Source: Phylloscopus collybita (Eukaryota > Chordata > Aves > Passeriformes > Phylloscopidae). Taken from it: a stretch of DNA of 64,000 nt. This document shows, piece after piece, positions 35,572 to 48,333 of the stretch. The stretch is from positions 14,909,001 to 14,973,000 of the forward strand of contig JAJNNQ010000006.1 in the NCBI GenBank assembly GCA_027886175.1. Direction: 5' to 3'. The notes below the pieces were generated by a model. It did not search any database. It was not told the origin of the DNA and saw only the letters and a program-made list of their open reading frames with translations. Every line of letters starts with the position of its first letter. The first letter of the stretch is position 1. The translations under genes were made by a program, and so were the position numbers.

Positions 35572-35719
35572 TCCTTCCTTCCTTCCTTCCTTCCTTCCTT
35601 TCTTCCTTCCTTCCTTCCTTCCTTCCTTCCTTCCTTCCTTCCTTCCTTCCTTCCTTCCTTCCTTCCTTCCTTCCTTCCTTCCTTCCTTCCTTCCTTCCTT
35701 CCTTCCTTCCTTCCTTCCT
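35572..35719. repeat. (CCTT)n microsatellite, about 148 bp
   Basis: Perfect TTCC/CCTT tetranucleotide repeat with one T-for-C interruption near 35600. It is a homopurine-homopyrimidine mirror repeat. Because 12 bp is both three tetramers and four codons, it yields open frames on both strands (Gly-Arg-Lys-Glu and Pro-Ser-Phe-Leu repeats) that are not genes. Confidence 0.97.
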
Positions 35720-36965
35720 CTTTCATCACAACCAGCATAGCATGAAATAATGTGCATGTGTGGGCAAAAAAAACAAACAACCTCTCACATTCCAATCCTA
35801 CTTCAGTGCTCATCTCTACAGAGGGTTTTACTGATGTTATGCTTTTGATTTCTTTTCAGAGGCTATTGGGTATTTTTATGTTTCTGTGCATCGTAAGAAA
35901 GACTAAACTGTTGAAACAATAGAAGAAAATTTTTTCAGATATATTGATATGCAAGTCCTCTACTTGGGCACAAACTTAATGAAGTCCCAACTGAATTCTG
36001 AAGTAAAATCTCCAAAGACTGTTGCGATATTGTCAATTCCTTATAACTCTTTGAACAACCACTATATAAAGGTAACAAAGCATTGACTAAGTCCCCTATA
36101 TGTACTCCTCTGAATGGAAGGGATAAAGAGAGAGGTAATCTATTAAAGAATAAAACCAATGGGAAAAAATCCACAAAACGCAGTTCATGTAAATTAATAA
36201 TATATTTGGATAGATTGCGTGTGAAACTAATGACATTATTACTAATAATGTTGTTACTAATAATAATGATATAGAGCAAGGGAAGAGTGGATGATATTTC
36301 TAGGGAACTTCTTGCTGTTATGATGCTTTCTGATGAAAAGCAAGCCCCAAACCATGTAATTGTGTCCTGGATGGTAGTTATGCAGCTTCCAAAAATAATT
36401 ATTAAATTGTCAAGGCCTCATCTGACCAAAGGTTCAAAATATCCTTTATATTTTGGAAATACTAGTCAAGTTTTGGGTTTTGCACATTAATATTTCAGGA
36501 TTGGAGGAGGGGGTGGGGCGGGTGTGGGGAGTATGAAGATGAAATTTAATGAGTAATGTTTTTCTTCTCAAAATTCCATCCTGCTCTTTCTGTTACACTA
36601 CAGTGCACTTTAATAAGACAAGTACCATGAGTTGCTGGTGGGAGTTGCTGAATTGCTCTCCTAGTTACTTTTTGGGAGAATTGTATCTGGGTTGGATAAA
36701 GTGTTGTTTCATGTGTAGATCAATCAAAAATGATTATTCCCATTGCAGCTTTGAGAGAGGTAAAGCAGAACAAGAATATAAAGAATTCATAGCACACTTT
36801 TTTTTTTGAGAAAACTTTGATAGACCTGAAGGTATGAACCCAACTCAACTGTGTATGAAATATATTTAAAATCTTCCTTAAATTAATTTTCTATCGCAAA
36901 AGATATGAAACAATTTAAAACTCACATTACTTAGTTCAAACTGAAAGTATTCTTTAATATTTTGT
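35720..36965. other. No gene recognised; one G-quadruplex motif
   Basis: AT-rich sequence. The G-rich stretch at 36509-36529 is listed separately. Frames at 35935-36279 (minus) and 36549-36809 (plus) have no recognised content. Confidence 0.4.
36509..36529 (+). other. G-quadruplex motif
   Basis: GGGGGTGGGGCGGGTGTGGGG contains four G runs of 3-5 with loops of 1, 1 and 3 bases, a strong intramolecular quadruplex pattern in otherwise AT-rich DNA. Confidence 0.8.
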
Positions 36966-37560
36966 CTGAGTGTCCTAGGTTACAATGTAAAATTGTGCCC
37001 AAGGTATATATTCTATCCCCATGAGCCGTTGGAGCCAAGGTGGGGCAGTGTTTTCCTTATCTTCTGTTAATGAGCCCAACAATGCCTTCCCGGAAGAAGT
37101 TATCTCTGTTTAATGGGCCATCAAGGATCCATTTGCATGACTGATAGGATGAAATCATACCATTGTGAGATGCTCTGCCCAGGGGGAGGAGCCAAGCATT
37201 CCCACCTGGATATAATCCAGGGTTTGAGACCTCACGAGCAGCTTCTATCCACTGAACTCTCAGAGGAGACAAGAGCTACCAGACGTTTCTACAGGAATCA
37301 CTGCTTTGACAAGAACATCTCATCTGGATTCCTGGAGGAAGACTGGACCCTTCTCTCTTAGGATCATCTCTACTCCAGCGGAACCACATCTGCCTCTCCA
37401 GGAGGATTTCCGGACTGCTTCAAACACCCTGACCAACAGGGTGTTAGGTTGTATCATTCCATTTATTTCACCTTTTTTTTTTTTTTTCCTCTTTTCTTCT
37501 ATTAAATTGTATCTCTGACTGGGAGTCTCACTGGTTTTGCTTTCAAACCAGCACACTGAG
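36966..37560 (+). mobile_element. Solo ERVL-type LTR with target-site duplication
   Basis: The LTR spans 36971-37555 (585 bp), from TGTCCTAGGTTACAATG to TTTCAAACCAGCACA. A perfect 5-bp duplication, CTGAG, flanks it (36966-36970, 37556-37560). A GGATATAATCC box near 37209 and an ATTAAA signal near 37501 agree with plus orientation. It aligns by eye with part of the LTR at 21117-21829. Frames at 37057-37580 on both strands fall inside it. Confidence 0.88.
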
Positions 37561-38007
37561 TTATAACTAAAATGTAACATCCTTAGTTCAAGCCAGAAAT
37601 AAGATAAAGAAAAGTATTATTTTTTTAAAAAAGAAATACAGTCCTTAAATTCAGAAAGAGAAAATATTTTTCCAGTCATTCTACCCACACAAGTAGCAGA
37701 TTAATAGAAATGATGAATCATAAAGGTAGAACTAAAAAAAAAATAAATAAATGTAAACCACCCCAATTAATTGAGATTCAGACATTCATTGAAGCATTAA
37801 TTGTGGCATTTTGGGGATCTGAGCTTGTCTTCTGTCTGATCGTCACAATCATTCCTCTGAAGAACTTGGATAAAACTGAACAAGAGCTGCAGTACTGAAA
37901 TCAGAACTGACTCAGATGTGCAGCATGCAACAATCCAATACCTCATACCATTGTTCCTGCTGTACCAGGGCTGAAAGCCAGTCATGGATTGTAGGGTGGG
38001 AAGGAGA
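37561..38007. other. No gene or repeat recognised
   Basis: Short unique-looking segment between two LTR-derived elements. Confidence 0.4.
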
Positions 38008-38259
38008 GTCTGGCATTGGTCAGTTGATGGTGAGGAATTCCTTTGTGAATCACTTGTTTTTTACCTTTTTAATATAATTTTTATAATTATTAACTATTAT
38101 TACTGCATTTTAATTTATTTTCAATTATTAAACTCTTCTTATCTCAACATGCAAGTTTTACTTTTATTCTCCTCACATTCCCCCCAGGTGAGGAGGAAGA
38201 CAGGGAGGTTGAGTGAGTGGCAGTGTGAAGCTTAATTTCCAGCTGGGCTTAAACCACAA
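38008..38259 (+). mobile_element. 3' part of an avian ERV LTR
   Basis: Matches my memory of the R-U5 half of a widespread avian LTR: GGTGAGGAATTCC, an AATCACTTGTTTT block, an AT-rich (TAATAT/TTATTT) stretch, ATTAAACTCTTCTTATCTCA (polyadenylation signal 38127-38132), GCAAGTTTTACTTTTATTCT, and an end at CTGGGCTTAAACCACA. The 5' half (U3) is missing here, but that half of the same family occurs at 49050-49300. Confidence 0.75.
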
Positions 38260-40411
38260 AGGCTGTCAAATCCATCTCTCTCTCTATTTTAGAGACAAGG
38301 ATTTGTGAGGATGGTATCAAATTTTTTACTTCTAGTCTCTCTGTTTTACAGGAAACTGTTAAAATTCTTTTAAGATTTAGCTGTATTTAATGAGATAAAC
38401 ATAATATGGGAAAGATAATGTCTCCATCTTAGGCCGAACTCTCCTTATTAATTATGAAATAACTTATATCTGAAGTATCTGTGTATAAAATAATTTTCTT
38501 TACTTCTCTATATCAGTTTCAAAGAAAATTTTCTCTGAAAGCATATTTTCATCCTTTAACTTTTCCTTATAAATGAAATTTTAATAAAGTAGCCATAAAC
38601 CAGCAATGTTATAAAAATGCACATTATAAGAGTGAGCAAAATATAGCCAGCAAAACGATTGTTCATAATCCATTTCTTTTTTAATTATGACAGAAATGAT
38701 AGTAAAAATGTTGGGTGATTAATAATCCACTCCCTAAAGTCTTTGTTGAAATAAGAAGGGAAAGTAATTAAGGATGATGTCCTCTGAAGACAGCACTGAC
38801 AGCTAAATATCCATTAACAGATTATAAAAGGACTAGGAACTAATGCATTTTTTTCATGTTTTTGGAGGCTATGAAGAAAACATTGATTTACCATTAAGTG
38901 AAATTATGCCTGATTTTTTTTAACCTTGTAATTTTTTTTTCCAGTAAACTGTGGACAGATCTGTAAACATGATTTAAATGAGTCTTCATTTATAACTCAT
39001 TGCTAAATTTCTCTGTAATTTTTTTATCAATTAAGATATTTTAATTCCCCTTTATATCCCCACAGTGTTGGAATTTTTAGCTTTTATGCAAACAGAAGTC
39101 ATACTTAGTAGTTGAAATTCATATTGTTAGTTCAAAACAAATCGTGTGTTTAATGCAAATTCCTGACATTCCGTATGAAGTCATGTTGTTTTTTGGTCAG
39201 AATATGTCACATTGTGTCATGTCACAAACTGTCCTGAATGGTACTACTGTAACAGGCCGTGACAAACCAATGAGACATTCATAAAGAAATGAAGTATTTT
39301 TAAGACTATTTTGCAATCACTGGAATCACAAGTATCTAGTTTGAATATTACACTTCAAACAGATGAGTGTAATTTTAGCTGCATTTGTGCCTAACTATCA
39401 AGTTAAATCTCTTTTCTTTATACAGAATTATCCTTCGTGTATAGGTATAGATCATGTGCAGGTATAGATATACAAATATACATGTATGTATACAAATTTT
39501 GTTCTGTGTAACTTGTTATATGTAGCATTTTGTAGTGAATCTAAGTGTAGTAGCAAGGTGTTCCCACTCTGTCACTGCATCAGTGTTAAAAAACACAGCT
39601 AATGAGTTAATTCTAATCTGTAGAGTTATGTCCATAGTAGACCTTCTATTTGATGGTGCATCTAATCTCATGATTGGAGCACTGTCTTGTGCTCTTTGAA
39701 CCCTATTATTTCTTTTTAGGGACAAGGACAAAAGGACTTATTTAAAAGTTTCCTTTCTGCCAAAAGTAAGTGACAGTTACCATACTCTTCTACCCTGCAG
39801 CGAATATTTTAAAGAGAATGACTGTCACACTCATGATAACTTATGTAAAAAGACTGGTCAGGAGTTCTGATCATAAGAAAAATTTTTTTAAGATAAAGTT
39901 TAATGGATATCCAAGGAAATATTGCTTCAGAAAAATTAATAAAGACTATGAAAGACTTAAAAAAATTAGATTCTCTCAAGAGTATACATCACAAGTGGTA
40001 GTCTTTGATGTGCTTCTTTTCAAGTGTCACAATTTCAAACCCTAACAGGAAGAAAACATTTTCTTATTACATTGTCAGAAGCTAGCACATTATCTATGTC
40101 CAAGTCAATTAGTTCTTTGACAGACAAATCTGCTTTAGAAGGAACTATCTGAAAACATTGGAGACATGAGAAGTTGTATCTGTACACCTCAGGGTCCCTG
40201 ATTGCCTTTGACTTTCATATATTTAGTATAATAGACAAATTCAGTGGAGTCCCATCATTATTTTTAATTAATTATCATATCTTTTATTTATTAAACTTAA
40301 ATCTGCTCTCATCTTGGCTCTTTTTAATTGATTGTAAAGACTTTTTTCATAGAAAAGAACAGAATTTCTAAATGTTAGGCCCTAATAATTATACAAATGA
40401 TAGTAAATATT
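38260..40411. other. No gene or repeat recognised
   Basis: AT-rich unique sequence; 38740-38860 has moderately complex, enhancer-like composition. No supported gene. Confidence 0.4.
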
Positions 40412-40687
40412 GTTGAGTGCACCCACATCAAGCTGATGGATGTCACCCAGTTTAGTGCTGTGGATGAGACCCTAAACTTTGAAGAGTGATGGAAGTGAGG
40501 CACTAGAACAGTAGCCAAGAGCAGTGGTGGATGCCCCATTCCTTAAAGTGTTCCAGGCCAAGCTGGACAGGGGCCTGATCAACTCGGCGTAATGGAAGGT
40601 GCCCCTGCCCATGGCAAGGGGGATTAGAATTAGATGAGCTTTAAGATCTCCTTCAAACCACACCATTCTGTGATTATATGACTCTAT
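40412..40687 (+). mobile_element. CR1 fragment with internal deletion
   Basis: The first part (40412-40480) matches the end of CR1 reverse transcriptase (GTGCACCCACATCAAGCTGA, GTGCTGTGGATGAGACCCT). It then jumps to the extreme 3' region: GAGGCACTAGAACAGTAGCC, GTGGTGGATGCCCCATTCC, CAAGCTGGACAGGGGCC and a CACCATTCTGTGATT end. Several hundred bases of the normal CR1 between these blocks are absent. Confidence 0.85.
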
Positions 40688-41315
40688 AAATATACAGTAG
40701 TTTAAATATACTCAAGTATGATTCTGTAGTGTTTACTTTTGTTCTCTTTTCAAGTTATACTCCATTTAGAGTACATAGATGAGATCAGAAATATATTATG
40801 GCCCTAGAATTAAAGCCATAATTTTTCTGTTGGCATATATGCACACAGTAATCTAATAATTCTTGATCTTGCAGCTAGATCTCCAGAAATCTTGACTTTA
40901 TCTGGTAAAGAACAGCATTTAATCAACAAATATAGATAACTGATAGCATCATACTACCATTAGGCAAATGCCTTTTTGGAGCTAAACACTGACTAATGTA
41001 ATTCACACCATCTAGGGAATCAAACACACACTGATTCTTGAGTAAGAAGTTGTCTGTGTAAAATTTGTGATTTTCGTCAGACCAGCATCATGTGTTTTGC
41101 TTCAATTCCTATAAGGCCTCTGGGATTTACTAACCTTTACAGGAAAAGTCTTTTATAACTTATTACCTGTTCTAGAGGGCTTTTTGTAGCTTCCTGTAAA
41201 ATTTAATAGAGGATAGAAGTGCTATAAAATTCTACAGGAAATGTGACATCTTAGAAGAGAATGACAATTCTCATCCAGTTCCCTAGATATATCTTCAATA
41301 TATTCCTTCTCTGTA
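40688..41315. other. No gene or repeat recognised
   Basis: AT-rich sequence between two CR1 fragments. Confidence 0.4.
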
Positions 41316-41481
41316 TCACAGGATCAGTTAGGCTGGAAAAAAACCCTTTGAATCACTGAGTTCAACCTATGAACATCTCCTTGTCAACAAGGCCATGGCA
41401 CTAAATGTCACATCCACGTTTTCCTTAAACCCCTCCATGGACGGTGACTCCACCTCCAGCCTGGGCAGCCCATTCCACTAT
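41316..41481 (-). mobile_element. CR1 3' end fragment
   Basis: On plus: ATCACAGGATCAGTTAGGCT, AATCACTGAGTTCAACC, GGCACTAAATGTCACATCCA, CCATGGACGGTGACTCCACC and GCCTGGGCAGCCCATTCCA. This is the reverse complement of an older CR1 subfamily 3' region. Truncated after about 165 bp. Confidence 0.88.
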
Positions 41482-43053
41482 GAAGTGTAATTTTCAACTC
41501 ATTTTTTTTTCTTTTCAGTTTTGTTTATTTGTGTTTTTTATGGCTGATGTATACATCATAACTCATGTTTTCTTCAAGCATATAAATAAAAATTATATTA
41601 TGTGCTTCTTAATGTGCTTGATTCCTTAAAAAAACCCACCAGACATAGTTGTAGATGCTTTTAATGAAACAATATATAAATGTTCCACATTTTTTTAGAT
41701 TCAGTAATTTTTGTACATTGATTTCTTCTAAAATTTTTAGTGCAAAATTAAGCTCCCTTAGCTGGTTACCAGAATAACTCTTTTTAAAGTGTAGTGTTAG
41801 TAAGATGATTCTGCACTTTTTAAAGATAATGTTTTATTGAGGAACCATTTTATTGAAAACCCGTTGTTCTAACTTGTTACTAAACAATTCAATTGATTTA
41901 TATTCAAATAAGCCAGATGAATATCTGTACATTGTCAAGTACAGCCAGGGAAAGACGTGTTCATAAGAGAATTCATGCTTTTCTCATGCACGCCTACTGA
42001 AGATAGATATATTTTCTAGCATAAATTCAGGAGAATTAAGGGAAAATGGCAACAAGATGTTTTGAAAGTGTTTTAAAATATTTAAACTGAATTTCTTATC
42101 ATTACAAAAGTTGAAGGTGAAAATGTGCATAAGTTTTTCCCACAGATAATCACCAATTATTTTTGTAAATGGCGTTTTGTATAATAAAAATATTGCCATT
42201 TCATATAGAATTGGAATTCAGGTTAAATTAAGATGTGCATGCTGTGGGGCTAATCATGTAAAGGTCATTCTGTGTAAAGCTGGAGCATAGGATCTCAAAG
42301 GGACTGCATTTGCTTTGGGGCAGATATTTTCTGTAGTGCACCCCCTGAGTCCCGATTCCCTCTGCACATCCTGCTTAGACCAAGACTGCATAACCCAGAT
42401 AGTTAATGATGACGTTATACTAGGCACGTACATTTTTTTCAAAATAAACTCAGAATATGAAAATATCTGTAGTTCTTTGTAGTACCAGTATGTTTAGGGA
42501 ATTGTTGATATGTACATTGGTCCCGTAGCTCAAGTCTGTCATTAATTATGAAAGACTAGAAAGGGAACTTTCTGCAGTTTATCTGATAAGCTTGGCAGGA
42601 AAGCCCAGAGTTCTTTACCTTAAACAATATGAGAAACACGGGCTGTTTTTTTTTTTAAAAATTAGCCCATCTTTGAGCAAAGTGGCAGCCCCTGGAGCTA
42701 CAAAATGAAGATGCAAAGAACCAAATTTAAGACAGATATTCAAGCTTGTCCATTTTAACATTAACCACACTGAGCTGACAGAAAAACATTAGAACAAAGC
42801 AAGACTGGTACCTTGAAGACTGTTTTCAGAGATGTTTATTAGGATTAAAGTGTTTGGGAAAACCAATATTTTTCATTTTCTTTAAAAGTTACTTCCACTT
42901 TACTTCAAAAAACTATGTCCTAACAACACTTAAGTGCTCAAAAGTTAGTTGGAGAGAGACTTTTTACAGGTGTCACTAGTGAGAGGATAAGGGGCAAGTT
43001 TCAAGTTTTACATTGAAAGAGGGTAAACTTAGATTGCACATAAGGATATATAT

Positions 43054-43056
<3 letters not shown>
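41482..43056. other. No gene or repeat recognised
   Basis: AT-rich unique sequence; minus frames at 41984-42199 and 42254-42442 show no recognised content. Confidence 0.4.

Positions 43057-43094
<38 letters not shown>
43057..43094. repeat. T38 homopolymer
   Basis: Uninterrupted T run directly abutting the left end of the CR1 fragment that follows. CR1 does not end in poly(A), so the run is not a CR1 tail. Confidence 0.9.
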
Positions 43095-43097
<3 letters not shown>

Positions 43098-43302
43098 GTG
43101 AAGGACATGAGGCACAGGAACAGGTTGCCCAGAGAAGCTGCCCAGAGAAGCTGTGTCCCATCCCTGGAAGTGTTCAAGGCCAGGTTGGATGGTGCCCTGT
43201 GTAACCTGACCCTAGTGGAATGTGTCCCTGGCCACTGCAAGGAGGTTGTTGCTTGATGATATTTAAGGTCCTTTCCAATGCAAACCATTCTATGATTCTA
43301 TG
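43095..43302 (+). mobile_element. CR1 3' end fragment
   Basis: Clear CR1 3' end: ACAGTGAAGGACATGAGGCA, GGAACAGGTTGCCCAGAGAA, CATCCCTGGAAGTGTTCAAG, GCCAGGTTGGATGGTGCCC, TTAAGGTCCTTTCCAATGC and a terminal CCATTCTATGATTCTATG. It contains a small internal duplication of GCCCAGAGAAGCT (43127-43152). Confidence 0.93.
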
Positions 43303-46300
43303 TGTCTCTTAGCAAATGGTGAAAAAATGTTTTGAGTTTCTCATGTGAAAGATTCTGAGTATAAAGTTCAACACAATATTACATTGTTCATTGTGAGTAC
43401 AATAAAGTGACATACATTTTTAAAACTTTTCCTCCTGATAAGGCCCAACATACTGCATAGCATACACAAATCCTCACTTATTTCACCACTGAGTTGTACA
43501 GATACATGGCTGGAAACTCAGAAGTAGCATTACAGCCCACAACACAAAAAGTGAAAGTTTTCCTTTTCAGCTAATTTGAGTGGAAGTTGCTATTAAATTT
43601 TGTAATTTTGATTTTTTTACTGGTTTAAGTACAAAGGGAGATATTCCCAAAATGTATTAAGGCTGAGAATACAGACAGCAAATATTTTTAGGTAATTTTA
43701 AAAAAAAAGCAAATAATCTCCAAAGAAACAAATCCTTTTCACATAGAGCAATGAGTATTTCAATGTGCTTTCCTATATGTTGTACAGAAAATGTAGCATG
43801 ACAAAAGTATATATAGTGGCAATAACTTTTTAATGACTACTAAAATATTATTTTATTTAAAGTAGCTATACAGTCCTGTAAACTTAAGTTTCATTTATAT
43901 AAAACATCAAGTGATGAATGCAGAATTTTTCTACAATGTAATCCTGAAGATACCCTAAATAATCCTGTTATGTCATGTATAAGATCCTTTCTGGGATAAA
44001 ACCCAAACCACACCTCTCTCCATTACATAGAAAAAAAGCATTCTTCCTAAAAATATAGTTTTCTAAAAGCAGGAGTAAGTAGTAGGCAGATTGTGAAATG
44101 ACTATAAGATCACACAGATGTACAGATGTATAAATGGACTACTAAATTTTATGAACCGAGTTCTGGAGCCATTTTGTTGGATTTGAGTCAGAAAGAGCCA
44201 TTTCAGTGCATTCAAGAGACAGGAAGAGAAATCTCCATCAACCCAAAGGCTAGCAGAACATTTTCTTCAGGGAAAATGTATCCACTTCTCATGTCTCCCA
44301 TTTTAGTATTTAGTTTAATGCACATCATGTATTTGGCTTCTGTCTGTGTTTTTCTGTCCCAGCATAATTTTTGCAACAGATTTGCCCTGAAGCATTAACT
44401 ACCCTTGATAGTTTTCTCTCTTACTGTGTGATTACTTGCTTAGCATAATGACTTTTCTGCTTTTTTAAATGAGCATGGTGTCACAGGAACCACTGTCAAA
44501 AAGTTGACTTTAATGCAATATGATAATATCAGTGATGGTAAGAACATATAGAATGTTAATGTAACTACATTGCAGGTGTCCTGAATAACCTTTCAGAATT
44601 TCCATTCTTTATTTTGGACAGTAAATTTTGACAAGGCATTTAAAAAAATCAGATCTGCAATATGAATATAGCAAAACACAGCTGAACAAAATTTCCCAAC
44701 AGAACAATTTATTCTAAAAAGAATAACACAACCCCCCCATATCTCATTAAAAAATGCTAATTTTATCCACATTCTTCTAATGTTAACCTGACTTACTATG
44801 ATATCAAATTATGATTATTTCACTCATAAACTGTATACTAATTCACATTATATTTCAACAACAAAACTCCTCCTGTAGCCTTCATTATGCTTATATTATG
44901 AATTATACATTATGTTACACATTATGTTATACATTATGTTATGTTTATGTTTAAAAAATAGAGTTATTTTATATTATCAGAATACATCTTTTCAAGAAAC
45001 TCCTGAGATTAAGTAATTTCTTTTATTTTCTTGCAAATTCTTAAGATTTTACTTTTAGCTCAAACACATGATGCATTATTTTTATTAACTGGAATTTGAG
45101 GTGACCTAAATTCAAATTACTGACCATTTATTATGTGACTTTGTATCACAATAATATTGAACATTACAACCACTTTGTTTGCTTTTATTAATGCACTAAA
45201 ACTGTGAAAGGATTCTAGAGCATGGATAATTTCAGAATCAATAACTACATTTGACAATGAAGAAGTTTGAGGCTTTTTACTGTTCTGGGCAGTGAAAAGT
45301 TTAAGCAACATTACAGCAAAAATAAACCGGCATAATACTTACATTCATTTCTTTCTTATTGATTCATGCTAAAAATAATGCAGTGAGGAGGCTACTAAAA
45401 GACAGAAAAACAGCCTTTTCTTTAAAAAAAAACACTGAGCAGTTAAATTGTATAATCCCACTTAATGTTTTGAGTAAATCTCCATATAAATTCAGGGATT
45501 AAGTGAGAAACAAATGAATTTATGAATATTTTTTATTCTCTAGTCAGTAGCAGATATTTCCTCAACATATGCTACACAAATAACAGAAAGAGTGTTTCTC
45601 ATAAACAAGCCATTGAAATTCTGTTCTTTTGCATAATAGAGCCGGATTAGTTCTGTTCTGCTTAGTCTCCAGGCCCAGGGAAATGCAAATGCACATGTGG
45701 GTGTCTAGCTCATAAACTATACTTAACTGTATTTAAGAGGTCATATAGATGTTATGTTAAAATTTCGTCAGCTTTCACCATATAATTCCACATTATGCAC
45801 ATAAATGCTGATATTCTCATGATTTTCCTAATATCAGAAAGAATTCAAGCACATTTATATACATTAGTCACAATATTTCAGTGTAAAGCTGGTTAATGTA
45901 GTTCAACTTTACTGAGATTATCACTAACTTTCAAAAACAGGGAATGCTGAATATGATAATTATAAGGCCTTGAAAGAAGTTTGGAACAGCCTATGATCTC
46001 AAAGAAAAATGAAATCCACTCCTAAAATAACTAACCTGAACAAGGGTTTTACACTTGGTAAGGATAATGAAATTCTCAGTATATACCATCTACTTTATTC
46101 ATTATGGTAATTTTTTAAAGGCTATTAAACTGGAATATAATTAAAAATATAATAGCTGAGAACAAACGTAAATGTTTCTGGTAGTATGAGATTAATAACT
46201 ATGGAATAAATTAGTCATTTTGTGGAATATATTGGTATATTTTTCACATCCAGCTTTGCCACCATACTTCACTTCTGATCTACAAGATCTCTTCTATTTA

Positions 46301-47511
46301 GCAGTTGTGTCTCAGCCGATTAATGAGTGGTAACTGTGTCATGTTTGTGAACAGAATCCAATAGTTATTTCAGGTATTAAGCAAATATTCTCTAGCTTTA
46401 AATTATTTAAAATCTTGACCCAGGAATTCTGAGGTAATCACAGTTTCCTTGGGGTTTTGTCTCTATTTTTGTCAGCAAAAAAGCTGGAGCTAGTTGAATG
46501 CTGTTTGTTATATTTTTCTTGTGTCTGAATGATTTATACAAATGCATTCCTGTATTTTCCTTATCATCCTTTCTGCTAACTAATTTGAATATTTCTCTTT
46601 AATTTTTCATTATATAAATCTTAGTGAAGAAATATGGGTGCTTTAAGGCTTTTATACACCTCATAAAAATCCTTCAATTATTTTTCACAGTGTAACATCC
46701 AGAAATCTCCAGCACACCCTGCGGCTGGATCTGCATTTCAGTACATCCTGCTCTAGGCAGATTGGACTTGTTGGCCTCATTTCATTTGCAAGGAAAATAT
46801 GCTTCAATTATCTCTATGAAGAGACCTGCTAGAACATATTTTTTTATTTCCTCCCTCTGGAAGGAAATTTGCATGTGCAGTGGAGTGGTGAGCTAGCACA
46901 GTTCCCCACAACATGGAGCTGAGATTGAAGCAAAATATACTTTGTGCCAGAAATGAAGGATGAAGTGCAAGGCATCCTCACTTCATAGGTATAGCCTTTT
47001 ACTCCATAATATATATTGGATACTTACATGTCACCATCCTGCCACATTTTCATGTCTCATCATCATGGATTACAACACTACTAATAAATTAATTGAGTTT
47101 GGGTCTTGAGGTAAACAGACACAAAATGATAAAACTCACAAAACCCCCAGAGAATAAAAGTGTTCCTAAAATAGAATTATCTTATTTTTCAAAGCATGTA
47201 AATATCTAGAATTATTTACCTCCTGTCAATGTTAATACTCAAAGGTTTTGAATTTTCTGAGGGAAAACCAGCTATTACAGTCTAAATTGTTCAAAAAGAT
47301 CATTGCAGCACTTTAAGAGTATAGTTGATTGAATTCCAGTGCCAAGGTACTTTCCCTATTTTTGTACAATTTTGCAATAGAAATGTAGCTGCTACATATT
47401 TTTATATTTAGTATAATATGGAATGCTGAGTTCAGAAATAGATGGAAAATAACCCATGTAACTTAGCAAGATTTCTTACACTTCAGTGTGTGAGGCAGTT
47501 TGTTAACTTAC
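43303..47511. other. No gene recognised; small tandem repeat at 44894-44946
   Basis: Very AT-rich unique sequence. 44894-44946 holds about three imperfect copies of a 16-bp TACATTATGTTAxxx unit. 45671-45705 contains an octamer ATGCAAAT. Frames at 44126-44398 and 45117-45311 are unremarkable. Confidence 0.4.
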
Positions 47512-47619
47512 CTTTCAGGCCCACCACGATATCTGTCCAGTTCAGGTGGAGAGGACACAGAGAGGAGGCAGAGCTGGCAAAAGTGTCAGGAGGACTTGTC
47601 TCGTAGCCAGAACCTCTCC
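47512..47619 (-). other. Candidate exon (108 bp), weak
   Basis: On minus, GTGAATTGCTCAG precedes and GTAAGTTAAC follows the segment, with AAAG as its last four bases. One frame is open across all 108 bp (2 nt, 35 codons, 1 nt), including SGYETSPPDTFASS and HLNWTDIVVGLK. Local GC is well above the surroundings. The acceptor has a poor pyrimidine tract. I recognise no family. Confidence 0.22.
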
Positions 47620-48333
47620 CTGAGCAATTCACAGTCTAGAGAGTCTAGAGATATCAGTTTAATTTCATAATTTTTTAAAACACAGAAAAGCTTGTTTGGG
47701 TATTTCTTTTTTTTTTTTTTTTGAGGTTTAGGTGAATAGAGATATTTAATTCCCCAAAATAATGTATCTAATACCTGTACACAGGTACAAATAGAATCAT
47801 CCATATATTAGTATAATTCAAGTAATTTGCAATTCAGCTGAGACATTGTAGACCTCCAACAATTAACTGTTGAAATAATTCATCCATATGGAATTTATAA
47901 ACATTTTCATCTTAAATGCACATAGAGAGTTCAGAGCACATTTACAGAAGGCTCATGGACAGCTGCATTTTTTAGTAATGCTTAATAATTGCTGTGGTAG
48001 TTGGGATAAGTTAGGCCTGGTTAACATAACTGCTACCATAAGCCCATTAAATTTATCAGCTGTTTTTATAAGTAGTCAATAGATGACCAGCCTCTAGTTA
48101 TGAATGACAGAATGAACCTCGAATGCAGGAAGTGGACAGCCAAACTATACAAGCTGATCATCAAAAATGGCAGCAAGTCCAGAACCATTTTCTTTTGACT
48201 GCTAAAACAGCAGCACTACGTCAGACACCACCGCTGATACAGTTTGACATGTGTCCAGGGTGTTATGAGACACCTGAAGATGTATCAAATCTCTGAGGGT
48301 GTCCTGCATGTTCACATTGGCTTAAAATAATCT
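47620..48333. other. No gene or repeat recognised
   Basis: AT-rich sequence including a T-run near 47707-47722. Confidence 0.4.

Noticed and set aside
35502..35813. Charged Gly-Arg-Lys-Glu repeat protein
   Set aside because: Translation of a tetranucleotide microsatellite.
46685..46790. Possible CR1 3' end (a 'GATTGGACTTGTTGGCCTC' string)
   Set aside because: Only about 20 bases resemble CR1 and the surrounding blocks do not follow.
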